Below, piece after piece: positions 52,501 to 63,738 of a stretch of DNA of 64,000 nucleotides (positions are counted from its first letter, which is position 1; every line of letters begins with the position of its first letter). This DNA is from Ceratothoa steindachneri (taxonomy: Eukaryota > Arthropoda > Malacostraca > Isopoda > Cymothoidae). The notes below the pieces were generated by a model, which was not told the origin of the DNA, made no database searches, and saw only the letters and a list, made by a program, of their open reading frames with translations. The position numbers were made by a program, and so were the translations under genes. The stretch lies in contig OZ018337.1 in assembly GCA_963969495.1 (NCBI GenBank), forward strand, positions 85,162,777-85,226,776. Direction: 5' to 3'.

Positions 52501-53363
52501 ATTATTACAGCGAATGTGAAAGCTTATAATGTACTTATAATCGATTCCGTCAATCATTGGCTATTTTTGCACGAATGGTTGATTTTTTTAATGCGGTGGA
52601 TATGGCCGTGTTATTGGCAAAGGAAATAAGGCATATATGGATGCTCTACGAATAGGCGTTTATTATGTTGGAGATTCTTTAATAATTTTAATTATAAGAA
52701 AAATTGTATGAAATCCAATATTATCAAAGTTACTAATATAAGTCTTGGACTAAATAATGGAAAAAATATCTTATATTTAATATTGATTTGACCAATGTAG
52801 CGATAATATGAACTCCAAGAGAGATTAGACATAAACAAATAGAGAGTGAGAAAAGAAGCAAATGGATAGAATGAAAAAAAGAGAGGGAATGAGAAAAAGA
52901 ATGTTAAAAGAGAACGAGAACAAGAGAATGAAAGGTAAATAATACGAAAGAGAAAAAAGAAATAAAGCTAGATAAATAGAATGAGAATGTATAGTAAGAG
53001 TTAGATTGAGAGTGAGATGCAGAAAGATATCGTGGTAAAAGAGAATAAAAGAGACAGAGTGAAAGAGACATATAATGAAATAGACAATGAGAGAGAGAAT
53101 GGATAAGGGAGAGGTAAAATGAAAGGAGAGAAAGAAATAGAGAGAGAATGATATTGAGTTAATGATAGACAAGATAGATAATGAGAGTAGGGGCCAATAA
53201 GATAGAGAAGGAGAAAGAGAGAAAATGTTAGATATGTAGAAGGAATTAGAGTAAGCACACCATAAAGCTACAGTAAGAGAGATAAAATGAGAAAAACAAA
53301 GTTAAAGAGAATGAGAGAAATAGAATAAGGAACTGAAAGAGATATTTAGTGTAAGAGAGCGTG

Positions 53364-53367
<4 letters not shown>
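49541..53367. other. AT-rich unassigned sequence
   Basis: No gene is recognised. Plus-strand composition becomes strongly purine-rich from about 52,810 up to the TA tract. Confidence 0.6.
52810..53360. repeat. Purine-rich (GAGA/GAAA) low-complexity tract
   Basis: The plus strand consists largely of AGAGA, GAAAGAG and GAATGAGA words, leading directly into the TA microsatellite. The minus strand gives spurious Ser/Leu/Phe frames of up to 115 codons. Confidence 0.8.

Positions 53368-53452
<85 letters not shown>
53368..53452. repeat. TA microsatellite
   Basis: An uninterrupted TA run of 85 bp. Confidence 0.95.
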
Positions 53453-53455
<3 letters not shown>

Positions 53456-53983
53456 CTAATGAAAGAGCACGTTAGATAGGCATCTGAACTTTTGGATGAG
53501 ATAGATTGACATTGGAAAAGACAAATATAAAGAAGCATTAATATTATCATTTATTTAACTAATTTGCTCGTCTAGATAAACAAAGAAATTTTTAAATGTT
53601 TGGCATATTTTTACGCTTTTTGAATTTTAAAATTCTTACAAATATTGCTAGGATATATTCCATGTTTTAACTTACTTCATAGTTTATACACAAAAATTTG
53701 TTTCCTTTTTCAATTATATTTTCTACCTTTAACAGGAAATTTAATCTTGCTTATTTTTGTTTTGCAATTTTCTTAACTTCCCTCACTAATGAGACCTTAC
53801 AGGTCCATAAAAGTTAATTTATAGAAATCCGATAGTGTGAATTTTGGAAAATCAACTTTAATGTTGAGAACATTTTCTCAAATTTGTTTCCTAAATGTTT
53901 CATAGAAACTCCAAAATTTTAACTGCAAATAGTTTATGTCAACTTTCATTGTGAATTCTGGAAAAAAACATACGTTGTCTGGG

Positions 53984-55016
53984 CACCGCACCAAAGCAGG
54001 TGAGTTTGGGTCTAATGGACCCCACGATAACATTTACGCAACAGTAATGATTTTTGATAGACATCCCTAAAACGTGCTATATATATAACAAATATATATA
54101 TTATAATCAAAAAATATAATCTAAAACACTATAATAATGCAACACATTTTTAAATCATGGCGAGCACTTCACGGAGAAAGATAAGAATGAATGAGGATAT
54201 TCAGAGGCAACTTATGGATCTCAATATAGATTCTGAAAATGAAGACAACCCAATATTTGAGGAGGTCTACGATAGCGATGAGGAAGATACGTACATTCCC
54301 ACGTTACTTCACAATCTTCTGAAGGGGAGAAAGATTTAGATGATGCTTTCCTCCATACACAATGAACCCACTATTAAGACGAAAGATGGCGTAGACACTT
54401 TCGTTCAAATGTGTGCAGCGTACAGTTGCAGCCGTAGAACCCAAATATGGCCTTTCTGCATGCTTTACAGACGAATCAATGCAGCAACCATAATGCATTC
54501 ATTATCTAATCATGGTAACAAGAAAGTAGAAATGAAAACGTTAGAATGCGTTGGCAATTCATGCAAGAGTTAGCTCTGCAACTTTGTCGGCCTTTGAGTG
54601 AGAAAAGACTGACACAACCATCACTCTCAAGAGACTTCAAGAAAACCATTGCCAATGTGCTCAATATGAATCTCCCTTCTAAGAAAATGACTCTCTTGTT
54701 AGATGTCAATAAACGCTGTGTACATTCCACAAGACAGGTACATAGAAAGACGAGAGTGGTTTGCTATAAGTGCAAAAGGCCAGTCTGTGGGGTACATTCT
54801 TCCCATTGTGCCTGGACTCTATGTGAACTCAAAAGAAATATGGCCTCTAGTGTGTAAGGAAAAGAAAAGGAAACATTTTACTTTTATTTTTTTTTTAGGT
54901 TTTTTAGTGCCGTTAAACATTAGATTATGTAAAAGAGAAACATTTTACCTCATTTTTTTAATCTTTCACTATAATTTCTTCGACTGAATAGACCAAACCG
55001 AGCGGGAAAGAGGGAA
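53984..55016 (+). mobile_element. piggyBac-type transposon, internally deleted
   Basis: The right end abuts TTAA (55,017-55,020), the piggyBac target. Just inside it, the minus strand reads GGTTTGGTCTATTC, matched near the left end by AGTTTGGGTCTAAT at about 54,003-54,016. The left outer end is degenerate and no TTAA is preserved there, so the left boundary is approximate. An imperfect palindrome, TGGGTCTAATGGACCCCA (54,007-54,024), lies in the left end, as in many piggyBac relatives. Confidence 0.65.
54157..54857 (+). pseudogene. piggyBac transposase pseudogene lacking the catalytic core
   Basis: The N-terminus begins with ATG at 54,157 and has the acidic EEVYDSDEEDTYIP region typical of the family. 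A TAG at 54,337 follows, after which the same frame resumes with NEPTIKTKDGVDTFVQMCAA and YSCSRRTQIWP, a conserved block near the end of the DDE domain. A frameshift near 54,535 leads to FMQELALQLCRPL and the C-terminal Cys/His zinc-binding domain (RCVHSTRQVHRKTRVVCYKC, then RPVCGVHSSHC) before TGA. Several hundred residues containing the catalytic aspartates are absent. It is inactive. Confidence 0.85.
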
Positions 55017-55020
55017 TTAA

Positions 55021-58000
55021 CCTTTCTTAAATAATAAAGATTAATTTGTTGCTGGAATATTGAAAAGGTTTATGACTAGAAATTAAAAATTATACTGTAA
55101 TTAGATTTTTAAAATCAAAAGGATGTTTATGAGATATTCGACGACTCTTCTATAATCACAAATTTATCCTGAATAAACACCTTTACAATCTGACTATTCA
55201 TGCAAAGATCCTTCAGATATCATTCGCCATTTTACTGTTATGAATGATATAACTTTCGTAGAAGTTATGATATAACTGCTGTTTACGTTAATTATAACTT
55301 AAATAGCTGAATAATATTCATTTACTTAAAAAGGAGAAAAAGAATCTAAATTCTAAGTTTTCTAATCTTTTATTTTTTAGCAAGTTTTTCTACAAAATTG
55401 TGGAAGATTAATTAAAAAAAGGTAGAATCAAAATGAAATCCCTTAAATGATCCTTGTTAATTTTCGAATCCCTGCCACAGAACAATTTTGCGTATCCCAA
55501 AGCTTCCTATTCTTCTAACTCTTATCGGCATCCGTCCGCCATGTTTTCATTTATGAGTCTTTATTAATTTTAATCAATTACATTATATGGTTTCGACCAT
55601 AATTTTCCTTTAAATTTTTTCATAGTGTAATTATTAAGAGTTCATTATCCTATAATATAAAATTTTACAATCATACCATTTAAAATATTTCCACGCCTAT
55701 AAAACGCTAATTGTACAAGGTTAGATTCTTACGCCAGAGTATGAAAAACAACGGATTAATTTATCTATTTTTCTCCATATAGTTTAGTAGAGTTTTCGGG
55801 TTGAAGCTAATAATAATTACGGATAGGTTGATTTTCACTAATGGAATTTTGAATGCCGCAGGATATATCTGTAATTTGTGTGTGAAGTCTATAAAATAAA
55901 GGATCGTTCAAAAGAATCATTCTAAGGAAATTTTATCTAGAAAATCCGTGCTAATTATATTAAATGGCTTCCTTTGTTTCATATAATTTATTTCAAGCGA
56001 TTATCTTAACAAATGCTTCTTGGCTATTCTATCTGACCTCGTTTAAAATGTTTAATATTGTATTGAATACAATGATACCTGAAATCTTTGTTATTTAATT
56101 TTACCACATTTTTAATTTCATACATTTTATATGCGAAAAACTAATGACGGAAAATTTGTAGACGAGATTTCAACGAGTTGTGCATTTGCTGCGATTTTAA
56201 GCTTTTCCAAAAGTGGTGGGGGAAAACACAGAATACTAAATATAATTCTTTTAAAAACATTCGAATAACATAGATTTCTTTTATTGAGCGAAGCTTCAAA
56301 ATCAGATTTTATAGCAAAAATAAAGTATAATTCACCAAACCAACATTATATTACCAATCATTTTTTGCTTGAAAAAAGGCAGAAAAAAAAGATAACACAT
56401 TTCGCAAGAAGAAATGTAAAATAGAAAAGGAGAAAGATAAGAGGCCTGTTAGTTATGACATGGTGCCCAATGGGGAACTCTATTGAAAGCCTGATCCTAC
56501 GAAGACCTGAAAAAACCAATTTCCTTCATTCTCAAGTTGGAGAAGAAAGACTGTAACCCTGTAAACTTTATTAATTCCTACATAAAAGAGGATCTTGCTC
56601 TACCCAGGCAGAGGTTTGCTCTGTCGCCTAAGCCAAGGTAAGAGTATAGGATTCCATTACAGGATCCAATTGAGAGGTTACCTTTTCTATAGTGTCAAAT
56701 TTTTATGAATAATATTTCTTTCTTTCAAGAAACTAAGCTTTAAATACTATTTTTATACAACATATTTCAAATTTATTTTTTTCCAACCTTCCGTGTATTT
56801 ATTCTTATATTCAGCACCTAAGATGTATAAGATAATTAAAAATTCTAACACTTATATATAATTTGTATAAAAGCTTCAAGTATGGGAAAAACCATACTAA
56901 CTGTCCGTTTTTTTAGACTCTTGAGCAACTATTATTAAATCTTTTATTAAAGCTTTGAATCTACGAAAAACTACCCGTCCACTCTTATTTTTCGATGTAT
57001 AAATATACTCTTACAAAAAACCTTTGAAAAACATTTAAAATACCAAAAGACTTCACTCCATACGGGCTATTTGAATTTAGCAACAATCTTTTAGTATAAA
57101 ATATTTATAAATTTTCCAGTACGAATCTCTTAATAATTTACTCTTGGCCTATTTTTATCGCACTTTTTTTTAAACGGAAATAAATAATCCTCATGATTCT
57201 TTACTTTTTGATTCTAAATTTGCCCCAATAATTTCCCTTTGATCAATTAGATTTTAGGGGCAAGTAGCTCTTTTATCCTGATAAAGTCTAAAATTGAAAA
57301 TCTTTTTTAAAAATAACTTTGATAAAACTAAAGAATATACCTAAAAATAAAATATAAAACCAGCTTTGACTATATTTTAACCAATATTCTGAACTTCAGC
57401 ATTTGTAATTCATGATTTTTTCTGAGCTTCATCATTTTGTTTTTTAGGAACTCAAAAGCAATTCTTAGAAATAACAATGATTGAAAATTAAAATTTACCT
57501 AAATCATAACCGAAATAAGATAACAAAAAATATCTATTTTCATTCGCAACATACAACAAATCCTGCTCGTAAATATATTGATATGAATGAACTGGTTCGT
57601 CATAAACTTAAAGTTCTCTTTGCATCTGTGGTCAAGGGTCTATGATAAGAAGAAATTAAAAAAATGAATACTTGAATGTAATTGGCCAAAAAATATGAGG
57701 TTAAGTTTCGCCAATGAGTTCAACCCTTTGAGGCTCACTGGCTAACATTTATTTATAAAATGCTACATATTAGTATACCTTAATAAAAACTATATAATGA
57801 TGTTGATGTTTCATAATACTTACCTTCTATTTCTTCGTATTCTTAAATACCTTATAATGAGATGTCTAAGGTTTTTTTGCACAAAGATCATCTCCTATGT
57901 GCCATACATAGTTAATAGCTCCAGATAAGGCAGTTAGTTGTAAGCAGTGTAACTCCTTGATATTAGATTCTGTTCAGCAGTCAATATTTCTCATTAAAGT

Positions 58001-58034
58001 GGTTAATTAATGAAAAAGGAAGTTAAACTTGATA
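55021..58034. other. AT-rich unassigned sequence
   Basis: I see nothing identifiable in 3 kb. A slightly GC-richer patch at 56,450-56,690 shows no motif. Confidence 0.6.
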
Positions 58035-58240
58035 ATATAGATAGCATTTTACTAATAGTTAGCCGATTCTATCAAAATTTGAACCCTTTATGTTGTTTTA
58101 CATTTCCTTTCGAATCATATAATTAACAAGGTCATCTTAAGCTTATTCCGCAAACTTGGAAAGTTTTGATGGTTGTAAGGTCATAAAACAGAATAAGTGA
58201 TAACACGAGACCTTTTGGCCATCAGACCTTGTTCTACAAA
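58035..58240 (+). repeat. Unnamed interspersed repeat R, copy 5
   Basis: Conserved words in order: AGCCGATTCTATCAAAATTTG, TATGTTGTTTTACATTTCC, TTTCGAATCATATAATTAAC, AAGGTC, GGAAAGTTTTGATGGTTG, and tail GGCCATCAGACCTTGTTC. Confidence 0.75.
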
Positions 58241-58763
58241 GGAATGGTAATTCCATTCTTTTTTGATGCTTTTAGTAAAGGATTTTCCTGCAATTCAACG
58301 TTTATGGAGAGATGAGGTCATTTAATTTCAACAAGAGTAATCAATTCTTCATTTAATTCGGCTTGTTGAAACCTTTCATAATCGCTGTATTGCGCAGAGT
58401 CAGACGGAGACGTACTGTAAAGTATCTCGCACGTTAATTGCATTTAAACCAACTTGACTTTTTATGGTGTTATTTAAGAAATTTCAAGTAGAAGATATAC
58501 ATCACTTGTACAATTAAAGAGCACCTTTAAGGGTAATGTCTAGAAATATCTCAACAAACATTCTCTTTCGTTTGCAATCAGTGAATCAAAGAGCGCCGCT
58601 GTGCACTGATCTTCATCATATGTTGTCAACGGATCCTCTGAGTCCACTGAAGAGCTGAGGGGTTTGACTCCAGCAGGTCTAAGTCGGAACAATCCGAGTC
58701 CCAAAGCGTTCTGGGAGGGAATATGTTCTACCGTGCATTAATCTAAATAGTCGAGCGTTTAAA
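58241..58763. other. Unassigned flank of solo LTR B
   Basis: A minus-strand frame at about 58,530-58,740 includes SSSVDSEDPLTTYDEDQ and CTAALFDSLIANE, protein-like in composition but unrecognised. On the plus strand, ATTAATCTAAATAGTCGAGC at about 58,738-58,757 resembles a segment inside the LTR (19,780-19,799), so an older related LTR fragment may lie here. Confidence 0.35.
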
Positions 58764-58768
58764 CTTAT
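58764..58768. other. Target-site duplication of solo LTR B
   Basis: CTTAT, repeated exactly at 60,239-60,243. Confidence 0.9.
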
Positions 58769-59283
58769 TGTCGTAGAATGACCCTTGGTTTTGATCACTA
58801 TATTCTTTGACACCCTTTTAGTAGTGTTATTCTTTAAGGGGAGTGAGTTACTTCTATGATGAAGTAGGCTTAGTTCTAAGAGTGCTAATTCAGTTGTTTT
58901 TTTCTTAAGGAAGAGCTATTTTTAAACACACAAGGAGAAGTGGAAACACCAGAATCTACCAAAAAAAACATGTATTTTAAATGAAACACTTAAATATTAC
59001 AAACCAACAGTTAAAACATTTATATCTTTGACATCAAAGATCTTTCAATGACAAAAAATAAAATTATAGGCTTCCCGTAAACATACCAATTGCAGATTAG
59101 TATTTTTTTATCGCGACTCTATTTGATTAGCGTTAAACATTAAATTAACGTACTCTCGTCTACAAACAAATATGACCTAGGTTCAAGAACAATGGTTTCT
59201 ACTCTCCTTTAAAACGTGGGACGTACTAAACTTCTACTATCGCAATAGAGATATAAATGTTATTGTTAACTTACAGGTAGGTA

Positions 59284-59553
59284 TTAGGGATTGCCGGATG
59301 TCGCTGGAGGACTTATCTCTCGCTTTAAAGTGTTGTGGCCGCTGGTTGAATTTTCGTCGAGGAGGGATTGCTTGTCGCCTGTGACGAGGGCTGATTCTTC
59401 AACGTAATTAAAGAACCGGAGCTCGTTGGGGCTAGGTTCTTCTCCTCTCACTCTTACGGAGCTTGAGATGTGCGAGTCGCTCGAGGGTGAGCGGCTTTGC
59501 TTTTCTTCAGTCGGACTTCTTTGCAGACTGAAAAGGCTTCTTAGGTATGGCAC
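59284..59553 (-). other. Open frame in LTR B (90 codons, no ATG)
   Basis: Same frame as in LTR A, ending with TAA shortly before a donor-like TGTAAGTT. Seven amino-acid differences from the LTR A frame and no frameshift. Coding status is uncertain. Confidence 0.35.
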
Positions 59554-59640
59554 CGATATAAAGCTTGACTATTTAGGTTAATACGGCCTTGAAAGGGGGG
59601 ATCTATTTTCTCAATCTTATCCTATCGTTTCTCACGGAAA

Positions 59641-59782
59641 TAGTCTTATATGGCTAAAGGATCAATCTTCACGAACTAACCCTTCTTCTGGCGTATCGAC
59701 TTCTAATCTTCTTGTCTGGCTGAAAGATCGATCTTCACGAACTAATCTTTCTTCTGGCGTATCGACATCTGATAATCACTCT
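59641..59782. repeat. 68-bp tandem repeat within solo LTR B
   Basis: Two units, against four in LTR A. Confidence 0.85.
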
Positions 59783-60238
59783 TCTCTTTCTTTGCGGGGC
59801 TGTTTATAGGCGGATTGCTGCCCCATCTAAAGGGTGAAGTGACCAGGCCACAGAGGCAAAGGGGGGGGGCGAATGGTTAGTTAGCATCTGGGGAGAGCGA
59901 GAATTCCTGAGGTAGCACTGGGGTGCCCAAGTCAGCTCGCAAATTAGAGGCTCGCAACCGCACCGCTACTTGGCGTGCCTTCTCACTCGCACCGCTTTAT
60001 TTTCCATAACCACGGGTTTATAAGTTTTGTAGGTAATTGGATCGGTAGAGCGTCGTTTAAGGACCTTAGGGGGTCGCCTTAAAACAGATGTTAGCTCCAA
60101 CTACCCACAGCGGTGGGGAGATCACACATGGTAAGCAGTTTCACCGGCTACCTTACCCACGCTTCTCCTCATGAGGGAGGGGGAGGCTTTCATGTACCTA
60201 TACTCTTCCAGGATGCTTAATGTAGCCATTTCTCTACA

Positions 60239-60839
60239 CTTATTAAGTGTTTAAATCAAATTAATTTATCGATTATTTCTTGGTGCTATATTTTACCTCT
60301 AAAATAAATAACGTGCCCAATTAAAGAGGCGATTCTCTCTTAGGGTTTGATCGGGAATATTTATTTAAATCAGGTTGAATCGGGAATCTTCTTTTGTCAA
60401 TCTTTAAATGCCAATATGAATTTAGATGGATCATTTCACCGTAAGTTAGCCAATATACAAATAGCTTAGAAATAAAATTTACATTAAAGATAGAAATTTT
60501 AAAAATGTAAAAATTAGCTACTAAACGAGATAAATAATTCCCAAACTGGCAAAATTGGTTTTTAATTTTTCTAAAGCAATCGTAAGGAATTTGCTTTCAG
60601 ATTTTCCACCTCATTTACCATTGGAATGGAATCTTTAAGGATTATGTGACTAGCAACTATTAAAAAAATGTAGCACAGGACTAATCACCTATACAACAGC
60701 AGACTACTTATAAGTGACTAGTATTTCTCAACCGAGACTCATTAGTAGGCAATTTTGAAATTTTCTAAAAGCTATAAAGGGAATTATTTACTATTAAATA
60801 TTTAATTAAAACTAATATTGGGTTTATATCGTGGAAAAA
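60239..60839. other. AT-rich spacer
   Basis: The right target duplication (CTTAT) is followed by AT-rich sequence with no recognisable feature, up to the CR1-type remnant. Confidence 0.6.
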
Positions 60840-62110
60840 AAAATTAAACTTGTTTTGATCGGAGTTAAGATTCTAAATAAAAACACTAGGAACTTTGACG
60901 GAGTTCCTAGTGTAGGACTCCCTACGCTCTTCCGTTTCCCGGGTTCTCTGTTGATAGTCACACCCTTTTTGACGACCTCCGAGAAGGTTATTCCAGGAGT
61001 GACACGGGCGTGCTGGCGCACGTCCGCTTTCGCTCTGTTTCGAACGCTCCTTTGGGTGCGTTCCACGACATCTTGAATTAGGTTGGCGAGAAAGGCCTTC
61101 CCTTCAAAGGAGAGATGTACCCAGTCACAGTACTAGAGGTCGACTCTACCGATAAAGGTACGATAGGGGTCCACAAAGAGGACTCCTTCTGCCGTGTAGA
61201 GATCCGCCAACCTTCTGTTCACTGCGACGTTTCTTTCCTGAGCGGTTCGGGATACATCTCTTCTCGGAAGCATCCCAACCACCACACGTTTGCGGGTTTT
61301 AAGCCCTATGTCATCCACGGCTCCCATCAACGTTGGATGGTCTTACCACTGAGGCCAACCTTAACCCCTCTGAGGTAGAGGTTGATGCCGCTCACCATCA
61401 GAGCAACAACTGAATTCTCAGAAATCTGAGCTTTCTCTGCCTCTACTCTGATGTTGCAATTACCCCGTCCTGACAGGCAGCTTACTTTCACGCTAGTGCG
61501 AAGGCGGGCCGCTAGCAGCGTCTGCAGATCCCCTGTTTGCGAGTCACCAATGAGGGTGACCTTTGGACACTTGGTCTCTGAAGACGGAGTCTTCCCTTGT
61601 GGAAGAGGCCTCCCCTTTTCATGCTTACTCTCCACATTCTTATCTTTCTTTTTCTTCTTGTTTATCTGTTTTTCTTCTATTTTTGGTTCTACTTTTGTTT
61701 AACTTTATTTTTTTCTTTTGTTCCTTTGTTTTTACTTTTTTCTTTTTCTCTTTTTCTCTCGCCTCAGCTAGCTTAGCCTCAGATGATGCCGGAATCTACG
61801 CTTGGGTACCAAGGGATTCCGACACGTCAGTGGGCGGCGCCTCTTCTAGGCATCGAATCTGGGCTGCGTTAAGGGCTTCGAGTTTCTCCAACTTTCTTTC
61901 AAGGATTTTATCTCTCTTCTCTGAGGCTCTGTAGAGGTCTTTTAATTTCTCCACCCCTCGCGTCAATATGCAAGTAGTGCAGATACTTTCAGGGCTGCAT
62001 TTTGAGTAGCAGCCCTCCGGAAAGTCAACGCACCACTTTTCTAACTGGCATGCTGACAGTTGTGTTTTAGACGAACGGGTCCTTTTTTGCCTGTCATTTT
62101 GAGCGCTTTC
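60824..62110 (-). pseudogene. ORF1 of a CR1-type non-LTR retrotransposon (Cys-rich plus SGNH esterase), disrupted
   Basis: Read on the minus strand: a Cys-rich segment (CQLEKWCVDFPEGCYSKC, then SICTTC), a helical stretch rich in Lys/Glu/Leu (EKRDKILERKLEKLEALNA), a Lys-rich linker, then an SGNH hydrolase domain. The esterase shows VTLIGDSQTGDL (block I Ser), SGRGNC (possible block II Gly), VALMVSGINL (block III) and CDWVHLSFEGKAFLANLI (block V Asp and His). A TAG at about 61,131-61,133, a frameshift near 61,330 and further lesions in the N-terminal half disrupt it. CR1-like elements are known to carry PHD-like and esterase domains in ORF1; the family call rests on this. No reverse transcriptase follows on the 3' side. 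Confidence 0.7.
60884..60912. repeat. Perfect 10-bp hairpin at the 3' end of the ORF1 remnant
   Basis: CACTAGGAAC (60,884-60,893) pairs with GTTCCTAGTG (60,903-60,912) across a 9-base loop. It lies near the point where the recognisable ORF1 sequence gives way to AT-rich DNA. Confidence 0.8.
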
Positions 62111-62450
62111 TCTCTCTCTGAAAACTCGTGACCGATCAATGATAAAAAAGGGGAGTTGGTGAGTTCTCCCCGCGTGAGTCGATCCCGCCTATCGATCGGC
62201 GTGCCGTGGCTCACAACCAAGCCGAACTGATGGTCCCCGAAGGGGCCATCGATTTTTCACCAGGTGAACAACAACGAAGCACGCCCCATAGTAAACTCCT
62301 ACTAGTTCCCTTCACAACGGCCAGGATCTCGGAGTAGCGTTCAATGGATATCCTGCCATACCAAGGAACTCGACCCAAGGCTTTTTATTGGCCTGGCAAC
62401 CAACATGGTAACAAAGGGCCGTCACCTCGGACCAATGCTACCATAAGCAC
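62111..62450 (-). other. Probable 5' untranslated region of the non-LTR retrotransposon
   Basis: GC-richer, non-coding sequence upstream (on the minus strand) of the ORF1 remnant, ending where the maT-like remnant begins. The assignment rests on position and composition only. Confidence 0.4.
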
Positions 62451-62559
62451 ATGTTCAATGCTCTGTTAACACTGTAAATCCTTGAAGACATAATAAGATT
62501 AGCAGCAACGAAGAATAAAAAGCTCTGGCGAGCAGAAAGGGAAAAAACACATGTTCTGA

Positions 62560-63265
62560 CTCCACGCGCAACCTAGAATTTATCCACAACTCAACTAGAC
62601 AGTAATGGAAGAACCAGGAAAGCAACAACTGGCTTTGGCTCGAAAGATGAGCGTTGAATTCACCAACATGAATTTGGCTTTGAAAGAGATCCTCTGCTAC
62701 CGCTAGTACAAGAAACGCAAGGGGCAAACCTTGAACAACCTTAAGCATTTTGTTGAATAGTGTCAAATCTGGTTCGTCTCAGAAAAACCTTTTCCCACAA
62801 CCAGTTCCACAACACGCAGAGAACTGCAACGTATCACCTGTCGTGAATAGTATGTTTCCCAAACCAGAATGTACTTTACATTAGTCTCACGTTATTGCGA
62901 TGTCATTTCCCCCTATATCTTTGAACAGCAGGGTCGTAGGATTAATTACCACGCCTAATGGATCTGGTGAAGACATAATTCCGGAAAGAGTCAGAAGTGG
63001 TGGGCAGATAATCTCTATGATTTTGGCAACCACATATTTCTGGTGTCCTAAGTCCCTGGATTATTAATCCATGCATTACTATGTGTTGGTGCAAATGATA
63101 AAGACACTATCCGCTCAGCTTGCACTAGCAAGAAGGAGCTAGTGGCCAAGATAAATGAGGCATGCGAATATCTTCCCAAGGACACAGTGAGGAATGCATA
63201 GGCCAGGTTCCAGAGCTGCCTTGAGACCGTAGAAAAGGTTGAAGAGGGTAGTTTTGAGTAAATTT
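62560..63265 (+). pseudogene. Decayed maT-like Tc1/mariner transposase, plus strand
   Basis: Followed across frameshifts, the plus strand shows RKMSVEFTNMNLALKE (end of the DNA-binding part), LKHFVE, IWFVSEKPF at the place of the first catalytic region, CDVISPYIFEQQG, KWWADNLYDFGN, WCPKSLDY at the place of the W-P-P-x-S-P-D-L-N block, and a C-terminal frame with SACTSKKELVAKINEACEYL and ARFQSCLETVEKVEEGSFE before TAA. At least five stops or frameshifts are present. The expected catalytic aspartates are lost or obscured. It is inactive. Confidence 0.7.
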
Positions 63266-63370
63266 TATTTCTTAGCTTTTAACTCTCTTGAATTACCTCT
63301 TTGTCAGTATTTTTTTTTTCTCTACACCGTAAAATTTCGCTCGCACACCAAGTAGAAACTAAAATAGGAA

Positions 63371-63433
<63 letters not shown>

Positions 63434-63738
63434 CTACCGAATAATCCTATGTATTTTTTACGGATTTTTAAATATATGTATAGATGTTGACTCTGCACCC
63501 TTTTAAACATTTCCATCTCTTTTCCGCAAATAAGGGCACTAGAACTGAACTGCATATTGTAGATGAGGTTGAAGATATAATTGTATGTTGGACTACATTA
63601 TATTCCGATTTATATGGCAAGTTTTAAAATATAAATCTAAGGAAAACTTTTATCTAATTTGCAAGATTTAACGCAGACGATCACGTCAAGATCCTTTATA
63701 TGAGTTACTGTATTTCGCGTTTGTCCGGAAATTATATA
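63266..63738. other. AT-rich spacer with TA microsatellite
   Basis: Between the maT-like remnant and mariner copy 3 I see only AT-rich sequence and a TA tract. Confidence 0.7.
63373..63427. repeat. TA microsatellite
   Basis: An uninterrupted TA run of 55 bp. Confidence 0.95.

Larger units (their letters stand above)
58769..60238 (-). mobile_element. Solo LTR B, same family as LTR A, inverted
   Basis: On the minus strand it starts TGTAGAGAAATGG and ends CTACGACA, 1470 bp, flanked by a perfect CTTAT duplication. It is collinear with LTR A throughout, including the G-rich run, the two-unit 68-bp repeat (59,641-59,782), the Ser/Pro-rich frame and the AT-rich 3' third. No retroviral internal region adjoins it. 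Confidence 0.9.

Noticed and set aside
52825..53550. Three minus-strand frames rich in Ser, Leu, Phe and Tyr
   Set aside because: Artefacts of the purine-rich tract and the adjoining TA repeat.
18987..60238. Idea that the inverted 1.5-kb copies are terminal inverted repeats of one giant 41-kb element
   Set aside because: Each copy has its own distinct perfect 5-bp duplication (CGAAT and CTTAT), which shows two independent LTR insertions.
61115..61934. Several plus-strand frames of 80-123 codons
   Set aside because: Opposite-strand shadows of the SGNH-containing ORF1, whose minus-strand frames show family motifs.
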